Of a stretch of 33,879 nt of DNA, positions 22,626 through 33,370 are shown piece after piece. Position 1 is the stretch's first letter. Every line of letters begins with the position of its first letter. The position numbers and the translations under genes are program-made. The stretch is taken from positions 2,028 to 35,906 of the forward strand of contig JAAAJB010000363.1 in assembly GCA_016098155.1 (NCBI GenBank). Direction: 5' to 3'. Origin of the DNA: Actinomortierella ambigua. Its lineage: Eukaryota; Mortierellomycota; Mortierellomycetes; Mortierellales; Mortierellaceae. Below the pieces are notes generated by a model, which did no database searches, was not told the DNA's origin, and saw only the letters and a program-made list of their open reading frames with translations.

Positions 22626-23935
22626 ACGAAGAAAAAGAACGAGAAGGAAGCAACTAGACCAGATTGAGTGAGACCATCACCAGCTTTTTTTTTAATAATA
22701 CAGCGGCGTGTCATTCATTTTTGAAATTTAAGCAGCATTCGATCCGGGATAGTGAGAGCAGGCCGCAATGAAAATGAAAAAAAGGTCTCTGGGAGGTGCA
22801 TTGAACATTAAGAGCATTTTCGTGTGCATAACCATTTGCTAGTTCTTAGAGTATGAAAGTGTTAAGGCCAAGGTTGCTGCTGTAGCCGAGGAGCACTTGT
22901 TGACCTTGACAGGCAAGACTACAGGAAAAGACCAAGGGATAGAGGAGGTAACAAACGACACTTACAAGGGCTCTTTCTTGTCTTTGTTGGATGATCGATT
23001 CTATTGGAGCTCAACACATCATATCGCATCACATCAGTGTAGGGCTGATGGTTTGCGTAGGGTGTTTTTGTGTTTGTTTACGAACGCGCGAGGGTAGAAC
23101 AAAAGGATACGAGTGAAGGGAGGTGAGGGAGGGGGGAAAGGACCTGATAGAGTACATACTCACAAAGAGTCCGTGATACCTTGGATGTTGAGCATGACAC
23201 ATGAGGATTGTTGAGGGGGGGGGAGGTAGTGAAGGGGCATCTGAGGAGACCATAACAGAGTGCATGACGAGTGGAGAGGGTAAAGAACCCGAGGGTCGAG
23301 GCTCTGGAGTGAGAAGAACAAAAGTGTGCGGCGCAATAATGTTTGCATTTTCGCTTTGTCAGGCCATGGGGCAAAAGGGACTTTCGCATGGGCATGGGTC
23401 TGTGTTTTGGAACGGGTGCGAAAAGAGAACCGTGGGCCAAAAATGGGGAGACAGCGAGGGAACCAAACAATAGGCGAGGATAGTGAGCATGCGTGCATGC
23501 ATAAGTGCTTGTGGCATTGTTTACTGCAGGTGGGTTGTTCGTGTTCATATAAATGCCAGCCAGCACTTGATGATCCCGGTGAATTTGAAGGATAGGGGGC
23601 AAACAGTTGCCATCGATTGGGGGAGAGACATGAGAGTGTGTGAAAAGAGCCGTTGATGGCAAGACTACTGCTGCACCTCCTCTCCCCTGAATGAATACAT
23701 GGTACAGTTGCAGCAGCACAACGGCTCAACTGCGTATATTGGGCGTTGGCGTCATAGCTGTGTGTGTGTGGGGAGGGGTATGTGAGGGGACTCAGGGTCC
23801 AATGGTCCATCCCATTTTTTTTTCTTCATCCATCCCAAGGGCCCAGGAACAACACTCTGGGCGGAATGAATGATGAGCAGAGGCAAGTGGCACTGCAGCC
23901 AAGAAGCTGTCATTGACGCTGTATTATTCTATCAG

Positions 23936-24020
23936 TCTTATGTCAGTCCACCCGTTCGTTCGTCAGTCATTCAGTCAGTTCAGTTCAGCTGTAGTTCAGC
24001 TGTAGTTCAGTCAGTCGGTC
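23936..24020. repeat. GTCAG/TTCAG-type tandem repeat block with an exact 11-bp duplication
   Basis: Many near-repeats of GTCAGT and TTCAG. Within them TTCAGCTGTAG occurs twice head to tail (23984-23994 and 23995-24005), followed by a partial third copy. Each unit carries CAGCTG, an E-box core. The block sits about 110-190 bp upstream of the TATA-like site. Confidence 0.7.
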
Positions 24021-24122
24021 ATCCATTACGCCGACAGAGCGCAAGGTAGAGAAAGAGAGAGCGCAGAGAGCAGAGCAGCAACGCAGAGAAAGACAAAAAA
24101 GAGAACCCTCATTGGTCATTGG

Positions 24123-24131
24123 ATATATATT
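24123..24131 (+). promoter_or_regulatory. TATA-like element of the Cid1-like gene
   Basis: ATATATATT about 1 kb upstream of the start ATG. If used, it implies a leader of roughly 0.9-1.0 kb, or less after leader splicing. Confidence 0.4.
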
Positions 24132-25144
24132 ATTCTGTTTGGTGGCAAGTGGGATGTGAATGTGTTCGGGCACTTTATTTTCCAAGACCGTTGTTTTTTA
24201 CTTGCAAAATCATAAACAAAAGAGGCTCCCTCCAAGCAGCAGCATACTTTCATACCCTTTTTTTTTATATTCTTTGGCTCCTCCTCCCTCCCCCCACTCT
24301 GTCCTCCGCTCTCTCTCTCTCTTTCTCCTCTCTCCCCCCACCTTTCTACCAACTTTGCCTTGCCACCATTGGGGTATGCATACAATGTTCTTGCCGACGG
24401 CTCATTATCTCTCTCACACTCTCTCTTTCCCTTCTCTCTCTCCGCTCTGTCTCCTTTCTCCCCACCCTGACTGCAAAAAAGACAAACAGCTGGACTGCAT
24501 ATAACAACAACACCTGCAACCTCAACGACTGTGTTCTCATTCATTTTCTTGCTCATTCGTCCGTTCTTTCATTCATTCATTCATTCACTTGCTCTGCTCA
24601 CCATTCCAACTGCCTACTGATCAACCTAACTGCAACACTGCAACGGAAGACACACAGAGAATCCCTTTTTTTTTTCTTTGTCATTACAAAGAAGACCCTC
24701 TTTTTCTGTTCTGTCAGCGACTGTCCTGTCCTTCTTGACAAAACATCTGTTCTCTTTCATTCTCTCTCCTCTCGAACGAGTGCAGACAGAGCCCTTATTT
24801 TCCGTTGGTTGAGTCCCCCTCTCCTTCCTCCTCTCTCATTCTTTTTTCCTTCATTCTCCCTAACACAGCATTCTCATTGGGTTGAACTCAATTGCCACGT
24901 TCTACTTCTTCCAATCCATCTTTGGGTAACCTCCCCTTCTTCTTCCCTCATTGCCCTGTCCGTCCATTGTCCTTTTAGCACACCCCTTTCTACTCGCCCC
25001 AGTCTAAACTCGAAGCTTTTCTTCTTTCTCTGTTTCACACCCTATTATCCACCTCGTCCACTCCTCCCTTCCAGGCGGATCTCCATCGAAGCAACCACCT
25101 CAAGCAGCAAAAGCAACCCCAACCCGCCCGCCACTCCTGAAATC

Positions 25145-28100
25145 ATGTCTGCTGGCGCTGCCAATGCCCACTCCAAGAGCACTGAGACCAGCACCACCAC
25201 CACCACCACCACAACAGCAACAACCTCTGCAAGTCCCCACCACCATTCTCCCCTTGCCTTGACAGCTGCTGCTGGCCCTGCCACCCAGCTAAAGTTCGAC
25301 GGCCGGGCGTCCATGACCATATCGCACCCAGAGCCCCATCGACCCGACTCGCCTACCTCGCTCGAAGATTCGCAGTCGGAGAGCGGTCTCGACTCCTTCT
25401 ACATTCCTGTCTCGGCTGGATCCTCCACCCTTACCCTTGCGGATGGCATTGACGACACCTCAAGTTCATCCCTTGCGTCGTCCTTGTCGTCGTCTGCATC
25501 AGTGTCCGATCTAATGAACTCGTCCTCATCCCAACCTCGCCACTGCCCCAAGGCTGCCCATGCCTTCTCTTCGTCATCCTCCTCCCTGTCTTCTGCCGAC
25601 CACGCCACGTTGGCTTCTTCTGACAGCACGGATCTCGGCACCGCTGGCCCGTTTGACCGGAATATGACCATCCACACCGACCTGACCATGTCGAGTCCAA
25701 TGTCTCCCTCGCAGGTGGCTACGCCACCGCTCTCGCCTACTCTCGAGCAAGACGAGACCATCGGTATTCATGGCGCCTCTCCCGACCTTAAAGGCTCGAG
25801 AAGCCGCATCGTCGAGGACCAGCCGTCGCAGGATCAGGAGGTGCAAGAGAAGGAGGCAACGCTGCCGAACGGTTCAGCTGCTTCAGCACAAGAACCTCCT
25901 CGCAGGAGTGCAGACTCTGCAGTGGACCATCAGCAACAACGACCACAACCTCGCCATCCTTCTCCTCAACGTCAACGCGACCGCCAGGTGATTGGGCAAA
26001 CAGAACAGGACACGCCTCCATCGTCGACTTTAAAGCCAAGTGCGGCCGTATTAATAGCTGCCCCCGCAGCAGGAGATGCAGCAGCAGTAGCGACGGCGGA
26101 TGCAACACAAACAAAAGGTCCGAGTGTTGCTGCAGCGCATAGCAAGACTGCTTCTGGTCATCCTGCACGGACACACGTCGCTGCGCCGAAAGCAGCCGTG
26201 CCTCCTATGTCAGCATGGGCAAATCTGCTACCAGGGGTTGCACCTGCTCCAGTTCTCCAGTCCCCAGCGTCTGTTCAGCCTCCCTCCAAGCCAAAATCAT
26301 CGTCACCATCTTACTCAAGAAGTACGCTGAATGATCGGCGGATACACGACCTTATCCCCATTGTGTTACCCCACGACTCTGAAGCCAAGCTCACTATGGA
26401 GATGATCGATCTCTTTGAGGTAATGCAGACAGACTATCTTTGAGTGCTCACCGCTTGATCGATAGGGTCCCCCCTCTTCCCTCTCTCTTTCTCTCTCTGT
26501 GTGTGTGTGTGTACCCATGTCTATGCCCATGTATTGTCTATGTCTATGTCTCTCTGTTAGCCTCGTACCCTTCCTTAGGACATATTCATTGAGACTGCAT
26601 CACAAAGGATCATTTGATTGACCATCGACCTCTCTACATCCTCTTTTATCTTTTCTACTTTCCTTCTTTGTCTTCTAGACTCTTCTGCCTACGGAGGAGA
26701 GCCATGCACGGCGAACGCAGCTGATACACAAAATCAAGGCCATTATGGATGCTGAATGGCCTGGGGAGGACATCTTGGTGCATCCATTTGGGTATGAAAG
26801 AGCACACATACACTTGCGCACACAACCATTGGAGGGCTCCAGAATGCAGGAAAAATCAAATATTGGGGGCGTGCAGTCATTCACACACCTTTAAAAAAAA
26901 TTCGAGGCGCCATGGGCACTGCAGTATCCGTATCCGTTGAGAGATAACAAAAAGTTGCTGACAGTTGGCCTCTACTTTTTTTGTTTATTGTGTGCGACAC
27001 ATTATGTTGTCTCTCTTTCCCTCTCTCTTCTCTTCTCTCTTATCAGCTCAACAGAGAACGACCTGGGAACAAGCTCTAGCGACGTTGATCTTTGCATCAC
27101 TACACCGCTCAACTCTCAACTCAAGTCAGTGCAGCAGCTGGCAACAGCATTCCGGAGGCATGGCATGCAGCGGGTGTTTTGTGTACCGCGTGCCAAGGTG
27201 CCTATCGTCAAGCTCTGGGACGCCGACCTGTAAGTCCTGTGCTGTGGAGAGGTCCTTTGCCCTCTTCAGGGCGTAATATTTTCCTTTTTTATTAGAGAGG
27301 GAGAAGGTCGGGCTGGAGTGCTGGAAAGTACATGAAAGCTCACTTGTTGTTCCTATAGTATTATTAACATGCCGCCCTCCTTTTCATCCTCACTTTTTTT
27401 TTCTTCAAAAAAAAAATAGCCACCTCTCCTGCGACATGAATATCAACAACCCTCTGGCGCTTGTGAACACACGGATGATCAAGACATATGTCGCCATTGA
27501 TCCACGAGTGCGACCTTTTGCAATGATCATCAAGCACTGGGCGCGAAGAAGAGTGCTGAACGATGCTGGTATGTTCGTGCCTTTCATGAAAAAGAGCACT
27601 CAAAATGTTCACTGCGGACTGGACAGGTCAGGAGAGAGTAAGTGAGCTGAACATTTCCCTTCCTTCCTCCTCCTACCTTCAAAAATAGCCAACGGCGGTA
27701 CCATTTCAACATATACCTGGATCTGTATTGTAATCAACTTTTTGCAGATGCGATCACCACCCATCCTTCCAGCACTTCACAAGATGCCACACACCCTTGC
27801 AGCTGATAATCAGGTGATTAATGGCAACAACACATCCTTTTGTGAGGACCTTGCGCAGCTGGAGGGCTTTGGGCTGGCGAACAAGGAGACGCTTGGCGGT
27901 CTTTTGTACGCCTTCTTTAGGCGGTATGCGATCGAGTACGACTATGACCACCATGTGATATCCGTGCGTGAGGGCAGCTATCTCACCAAGGAGTCCAAGA
28001 ACTGGCACATTCCTGGCAAGCAGTATAAGCTGCTCTGTGTGGAAGAGCCTATTGATACCACCCGCAATCTTGGCAACTCGTCCGACATGGCTAGCACCAA

Positions 28101-29604
28101 GGGCCTCCGCGAGGAGTTCCGTCGCGCCTTGGACATTCTTCACCAGCGAGGCAGCCTGCACCAGGTCTGCCAGCAATGGGTGTTCCCTCCCAGCTACTAC
28201 CATAATGTGCCACGGAAGGGCCACTACAACCCCAACAACTACACCCCTGGTCGGCGGTACACCTATGGCTATCGATCGCACAACTACTATGACGATGACC
28301 ATTACTATGACGATGATGACGACGAGGAGGACGACGACGACGATGACTTTCCCGTGATGCCGCAGCGTGACTCGCAACATAATGGCAGTAACAACAGCAG
28401 TGCCTCCGTCAAGGATAAGGTCACCGCCTTGCTGGGCATCACGTTCAAGAAGCGGTCAAACTCCATGTCGAGTACCGGCATGTCGGGTCACTCAGGGTCT
28501 GGGTCCGCTCACCACAACTCCAACAAGGGCAACACTACCAGCCACTCTTCTAGCAACGGCACCAAGAGCACCTCGACCATGAAAGACCGCTCGACCACTC
28601 GCACCCGGCGTAGTTCGTCTGCAAGCTCCGTAACAGGCGAAGTATCTGGCGATGGAAAGTCGTCCTCGTCGACCGGCCGTACTCGCGCTTCAAGGGCTCA
28701 TGCTGGAGGCGAAGAGGCAGTCGCCAATGGATCTTCTTCGTCAAAGCCGCACCCCACAGCATCAGGGTCGTCATTGCTAGCATCCTTGTCTTCCTCAGCA
28801 CCAACACGTTCAGCCAATGGTGGTCACCGCAGCGGCGAAAAGTCTAGCTCTGGATCAGGATCAGGTCGCACCAGTCGCCGTCAGAAATCGGGTGAAGGTT
28901 CATCGTCCTCGACCAACAACAGTGGTAGCGGCCGACGATCTGGTGGTGGTGGCAACAATAGTGGCGGCGGCAGTGGCAACAGTGGTGGCAACAGCAATGG
29001 GTCCCATCGGGCCCCCCGAGCCATGGTTGAATTCAACTTGGCGGAGATTGCGAGTGCAGCGCCCAAATGGATGTCGCGTGCACGAGGTGAGGCCACGACC
29101 ACCACCACCACCACCCCTTCTAAATGTAGCGAGGCGACAAAAGCCGGGTCCGGGTCAGCAGGCGAGGAAGGTCTTGCAGGTACGGACACTAGCGGCACGA
29201 TGACGACGATGACCAGCGGATGCAGCAATGGAGGAAGTAGCTGTGGTGGCGGCGGCGGCGGAGGTACGTCCGGATCCGAGGGAGGCTCGAGTGTGCGAGG
29301 CAAGAAGCAGAAGCAACGGCGACACCAGAATGTGGTGTGGTCGACCAACTCGAACCGCGGTTGCGAGACGCTTTCGTCGCGAAGCAATGGTTGCGGCGCG
29401 CGGAATGGCTCGCAGCAGGCGAGTGGTGTTGAGACGGAGAAGGCCAAGCCGATCTTTGTCGTTGCTGGCGATGATATTGTCGGCATTCCCAGGCCTTTAG
29501 CGACTCTTCCTCCACCACCATCTTCCTCGGACTCTTCTGCTACAGCCACCCTTGCTACAGCCCCCACTGCTGCCGTTGCGTCCACTTTGGCCGATTCGGC
29601 TTGA
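25145..29604 (+). CDS. Cid1-like non-canonical poly(A)/poly(U) polymerase with long low-complexity arms
   Basis: Five exons: 25145..26419, 26679..26791, 27047..27229, 27420..27568, 27689..29604. Phases agree and give 1211 residues. MSAGAANAHS is the first ATG of a frame that is open for a further 1 kb upstream. Residues 1-420 are Ser/Thr/Ala/Pro-rich and disordered. The nucleotidyltransferase domain (about 426-570) has HPFGS (about 460-464), then SSSDVDLCI with catalytic Asp 475 and 477, and the third Asp about 529 in LSCDMNINN. The central/PAP-associated domain includes IKHWARRR, STYTWICIVINFLQ, TLGGLLYAFFRRYA and YKLLCVEEPID. An Asp/Glu run lies near 780-795, then a Ser/Gly/Thr tail of about 400 residues. 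Cid1 family enzymes add U or A to RNA 3' ends and drive mRNA turnover or cytoplasmic polyadenylation; U versus A preference cannot be read here. Length is far above Cid1 (about 405). Confidence 0.9.
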
Positions 29605-30083
29605 ACACGGACACGATGGACAGTGTGAGATGTCAATGACCAATTCCTACGCAATGCTTTGCCCCCCCCCCCCCCCCCAAAAAAAAACTCTCCAAAGAGC
29701 ATGTGCCAGATGAAAAGAAGAAAAGCGCTCCCCAAGGTTGATCCACCGTCTCACACCGCTCTTTCTTCTTGGCTTTGCTATGTATTTTTCTTTATCCTAT
29801 CTTCTTTTTTTTTCTCCCCCATACTTCTCTCCACTCTGATTATGTTTTCATGTCTTCCTTTTGATTTCTTGCACTTTGTTTTTTTTCATTTAATCTTTTT
29901 TTTTTGTATGCATACCTTCCCCACGCAATGATTTTCATTTAAATTACTTAAAAACGATGGCTTCGGCTGCAAAGAGCAATCTGCCATAGGCACACGTTTT
30001 GATATGACACATCGTAGAAAAAACGTCTTAAAAAAATACATGTATTGTTTCCAAATGATTATTTATTCCTTTTGCGGCTATTG
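29605..30083 (+). other. 3' intergenic region between convergent genes
   Basis: About 480 bp, T-rich, with no gene. It starts with a C17-A9 homopolymer junction (29662-29687), followed by T runs and AT-rich sequence. It is the likely 3' UTR of the Cid1-like gene; no clear AATAAA is seen close to its stop. Confidence 0.5.
30062..30067 (-). terminator. Poly(A) signal of the mitochondrial-like gene
   Basis: AATAAA on the minus strand, 17 bp past the stop codon at 30084. Confidence 0.55.
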
Positions 30084-31021
30084 TTACAAGTTGCGGAGAT
30101 GATGAAGAAGCTGCTGGTGAAGGTAGTCGCTTAGGACAAAGAGGCCATTACTACTGACGATGCGATGCGACGGCATCCGTTGATAGGACTCTGGCCGGAT
30201 TTCGCCGTCCACAATTTGCACACTGCCAAAGATGTCTTCCGGCAGAGGGATTCTATTGAGAATTTAAGGGAGCGGTAATAAAGTGAGAATTCGAAACTTG
30301 GTAATCAAAGAGAGTCTCTAGCTGGGTACCCTCTTTTCCTTAACCATCAGACTTTCCTCTCCAGCCATCAGATCACCTCGTTCGAAGGGATAAAATGATC
30401 GTCATCTTTTTACCTTCCATAGGGAGCTGGATTGCGGTAGTCGGGGATATGTGTCCATCCTTCCAGCTGCAGCTGCAAGACGGAACGGACATCCGGGTCT
30501 TGTGCAAGGTTGTGTTGAATGACCTCATGCAGCACATGATTAAATGCTTCATTCTCTGTGAATCGATTCGGCCGAATCACAAACGGCTCGCTCGCCGACT
30601 CTTGCTTTTGCGAATGATATCCCACGACCTGACGATGGTGCTTGGGGAACGTGGGCAGGAAGGAGAGTGCATACGTCGACACGGGCACTTGCTCCTTGAG
30701 GCTCTTCTTGGCCGATGCCGAGAACGCTCCATCGGCTGTCGCCCAGCCTGCTGGCGAGGCACTTGTGTTGGTGGGGCTGTCGCGTGGGATCAGGTGGAAA
30801 TACAGCGGGAAGGGATAGTTCTGTGCTTGCACCACCTTGGGCACCTGGGCATCACCATTGCTCGACACCGACGACGAGGTTGAGAAACAGCATGCCGCGG
30901 ATCGCACGCCATTCCGTCGGAATGCCATGGACATGGCCATGGCCGTGACGGGAGACATGCGTGCATGGCAGGACGAGAGAAGCGCAATCGTGCGCCCAGT
31001 GGTATGCATGGAGGGCAGCAT
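30084..31021 (-). CDS. Conserved fungal protein of unknown function, probably mitochondrial
   Basis: Exon 1 is 31021..30414 and exon 2 is 30252..30084; the 161-bp intron (GTAAAA donor, CAATAG acceptor) splits an Arg codon. The product is 258 residues. The N-terminus is rich in Arg, Ser, Ala and Met with no acids (MLPSMHTTGRTIALLSS, then FRRNGVRSAACCFSTSSS), as expected of a mitochondrial presequence. The C-terminal half carries the recognisable pattern of a family I know only from uncharacterised fungal proteins: GWTHIPDYRNPAPYGRIP, PEDIFGSVQIVDG, SYQRMPSHRIV and NGLFVLSDYLHQ. No catalytic motif or membrane segment is evident. An in-frame ATG at 31126 would add 35 residues; I prefer 31021 because the shorter form starts straight at the presequence. 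Function: none assigned. Confidence 0.8.
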
Positions 31022-31691
31022 GTGAGAGGTTAGAGAGGATCGGGAAAACGTTCGTTCTGATGCAAAGAGTGGGAAAATTGGGGTAGCGCGTATTTCCCTC
31101 TTTTTTCCTACGGCTTCGCGTTTCACTCATGGGTGGCTTTGATTATCCTATCCTCGTGTGATACCACACGCCTTCAAGGACGACACTACGAGACGCCAAG
31201 CTTACCTCACCAGAACGACGGAGAAGTCTTCCTTATCAGCATGTACCAAAGCATATCATTCCAGCTGTGAATGAGGGGCTTGAGTGGGACAAAGAGCCTT
31301 TGGTTCCTCTCTCCATTGTTTAGAGCAATCTTCGGTCAGCCAAATCTATAAATGATCCAACTCTTTGACAGTCGTTTGCAGAGGTGGCTCGAGAGTAGCC
31401 ATGGAGTCTATCAAATGAACCGAAAGAGAGCGCGGTTGAGGTCTTGCATAGCCTTCATCCCCCTTCCTCTACTCTCGACACATATAGCCATCAACTTGCG
31501 CCCCGCTCCCCCCCCCCTCCTGGGCCTGCCAGATCCTGCTTCACGAGTTCCTCCTTACGAGGCTGGTCATGTGCGCAATCTGAATGAGAGTTAGGGGAGG
31601 GGGAAGGTCTACTTTATTTTTTTTCGTCGGATGGGCTGGATTCGCAGACGACCATCAACTGCTCGGGGAAAAAAACCACCGAATACCTCTC
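31022..31691. other. Intergenic region upstream of the mitochondrial-like gene
   Basis: About 670 bp with no convincing gene. It has a CGTGTG-ATAC-CACACG inverted repeat (31155-31170), C/G homopolymer runs near 31508 and 31596, and a T run near 31617. It probably serves as the minus-strand promoter and the leader of the tentative orphan gene to the right. Confidence 0.45.
31155..31170. repeat. 6-bp inverted repeat CGTGTG/CACACG
   Basis: Perfect 6-bp arms around ATAC, about 135 bp upstream of the mitochondrial-like gene. It may be a regulatory site; the arms are short enough to arise by chance. Confidence 0.35.
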
Positions 31692-32449
31692 ATGACTGCA
31701 GACGTTTGGAAGGTGATGGCTGTCGTGAACAACAACAACTATCGCTCCGAAATCCAAGGTTAGTGGATTTCACACTGCCACCACTTTGTCTACGTGTATA
31801 CTGTCAGGTTGCTTCACATGGCGCATGCGCAAGGCACTCATGACGACTCTTGTTTCGTCATGAATGGGACATAAGGCATATTAAAAGATGCGCTTTGACA
31901 CACAGCGATGATTCAGAGTGGCGAGTCCCTCGCAGTAGGAGACATGCCTTTCGATAGCGATGCCGAGGATTGTGGGACAAATACCTCCGGCAGCCGCAAG
32001 GCGAGTCTCGTTTTTTTTTGTCTCCAAAAACAAGCATGGGGATTCCTGTCTTTACATCTCACATTCCAAATCCACGTCCCTGGTATGAATTCAGAGCATC
32101 TTCTTGTTTCCATCAGCTCATCTATCATTACCTTGTTTCACTAACAATTCCTTTTTTTTTCTCCATATTTCCATTAGAAATGGGCCAGTCAGGCCTTTGG
32201 CCTTTTCCGAAGGAACTGGGCATTGTCGAGACGCCCGTCAACCCCAAGACGATCCTCAAGCTACATATCTATTTGCCCGCGGTACTCTTCAATTACACCA
32301 CCAAGATGGATTTTTGCGTTCTCAAAAAGCTGCAAATTCATCTGACGACGACCCTCCGCTTCTTGACCTGGTGTCACAAGAACCTAGTCCTAAAGCTATC
32401 CCTTTTAAGCGCGTTCAGACCTCATTGCACCAGTGTGCCACACGGCTGA
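31692..32449 (+). CDS. Tentative small spliced orphan gene, function unknown
   Basis: A model with exons 31692..31758, 31906..32004 and 32178..32449 gives about 145 residues. Exon 1 reads MTADVWKVMAVVNNNNYRSEIQ and ends at GTTAGT. Exon 2 starts after an ACACAG acceptor and continues in frame as MIQSGESLAVGDMPFDSD, with a Cys/Asp/Ser-rich end. Exon 3 follows the best intron end here: branch CACTAAC (32139-32145), T-rich tract and CCATTAG. Its frame (MGQSGLWPFPKELGIVETP) has the C/G-ending codons seen in real genes of this window. The weak point is the exon 2 donor (GTCTCG, or a GC site 4 bp earlier, which would change the frame). A second frame of exon 3 is open to 32616 and is the alternative. 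No family is recognised. Confidence 0.3.
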
Positions 32450-32711
32450 ATTACCTGGGCACACCCCCAATGCACATGGATATATATGCTCATATAGTTG
32501 ACACACCTAATCTTATCAAACCTTCCCTGTCCACTACAGACCCTATTCTTCCTGTCCAAAGCACACAGCTTCATTCCTCCTGCCTACCACGCACACCATT
32601 CTTCCTTTTGTCATAGCAACATTTGAGTTGAAATAGAACTCTTTTTTAGGACTTGGTGTTTTCATATCAGATTTGATATCGATGTAGAGGAGAAGTAGTA
32701 AAGTTGCGCCC

Positions 32712-32961
32712 TTAAACAAGGTTCACGCTGACCTTGCCAATATTCGCCGTTCAGCATCCTGACATAGTACCCCGCCAACGACTCGACGCCGCCTTCCAGC
32801 GTGTTGTCCCTGTACTGGATCGCACCACTGGCCACCAGCGGTGTCACCTCTTCCCAGAACTGGTCCAGGTTCTCGTACCGCTCAAAGACCAGGTACCCCA
32901 CATACTTGAGCTGCTTGAACAGGATGTTGATCAGGTTCTCAGGTGCCGGCGGAGCCTGGTT
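32712..32961 (-). pseudogene. 3' fragment of a medium-chain (zinc-independent) alkenal/quinone reductase gene, frameshifted
   Basis: After a CATCAG acceptor-like site at 32962, the minus strand reads NQAPPAPENLINILFKQLKYVGYLV, then YENLDQFWEEV, GAIQYRDNTLEGGVES and YYVRMLNGE. This is the C-terminal pattern of NADP-dependent alkenal double-bond reductases (PTGR-like MDR family). The expected ending GKVSVNLV and its TAA (32712-32714) are present but in another frame: a small shift, best explained by loss of two bases, occurs between MLNGE and GKV. The uncorrected frame runs past to 32662. Upstream (32962-33180) no nucleotide-binding domain or other exon of the enzyme can be found, so most of the gene is missing. 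I call it a truncated, broken copy; a sequencing error could explain the shift but not the missing 5' part. Confidence 0.65.
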
Positions 32962-33370
32962 CTGATGGCCCGACCACAGACCGACAAACAGGATTAAACC
33001 AAATCCTATATTTTTCCAGCCACTTACTTATGCCGAGAAACACAGACGCTTTGATAGGTCTTACTGCTTCAGGCGCTCAGCCAATCTCCCATCCCTTCAC
33101 CATGATCTCCCAAAATGGAGTACTTGCTACACCCACGCATCTTTTTTTTTTGGGCCTCTCTAACCAATATGTTGAGAGTTGGAATATGGTGACATAGTAG
33201 AAAACAAAAAGTACAGGTTCCGTACGATAGGCCCACTTTTGGCCATGAGGCTAAAATTCATTCAAAGTCTTCCTTGGAGTTTGAACATCGTGCAAACGGA
33301 GGAGGCGACCTTTTTCTCTCGCTCGCTTTACGTTGGAAGATATTTCATTGATAGGTTGGCTAAAACTACA
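32962..33370. other. Sequence without recognisable genes between two pseudogene fragments
   Basis: About 400 bp. Nothing with coding-like codon use or known motifs was found on either strand. It may be degenerate intron or upstream sequence of the reductase fragment, or non-coding flank of the hAT element. Confidence 0.4.

Larger units (their letters stand above)
22626..25144 (+). other. Long intergenic region and 5' leader of the Cid1-like gene
   Basis: About 2.5 kb, mostly without a supportable gene. From 23078 to 23810 two minus-strand frames stay open in parallel, which suggests compositional bias rather than coding. A GTCAG-rich tandem repeat block lies at 23936-24020. A TATA-like ATATATATT follows at 24123. 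From about 24240 to 25100 the plus strand is strongly pyrimidine-rich, probably the transcript leader of the Cid1-like gene. It contains a 114-codon upstream frame from the ATG at 24160 to 24504, and a possible leader intron (donor GGGTAACC near 24926, acceptor CTTCCAG near 25074). Confidence 0.45.

Noticed and set aside
23078..23810. Two overlapping minus-strand frames of 213 and 216 codons as genes
   Set aside because: They overlap in different frames, are rich in Ser, Pro, His and Cys, and show no motif or coding-like codon use.
24119..25144. N-terminal extension of the Cid1-like protein from upstream codons
   Set aside because: There is no ATG in this frame before 25145. The peptide would be Leu/Ser/Phe/Pro low complexity from a CT-rich leader. 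Kept only as a question about leader translation.
28881..29735. Minus-strand frame of 284 codons opposite the tail of the Cid1-like gene
   Set aside because: The Pro/Leu-rich run is the mirror of Ser/Gly repeats. No start context or motif supports it.
32962..33180. Upstream exon of the reductase (frame reading RPIKASVFLGIS before a GTAAGT)
   Set aside because: It is weakly like the strand preceding the final exon in this family, but the phase does not fit the downstream exon and the stretch is too short to support.
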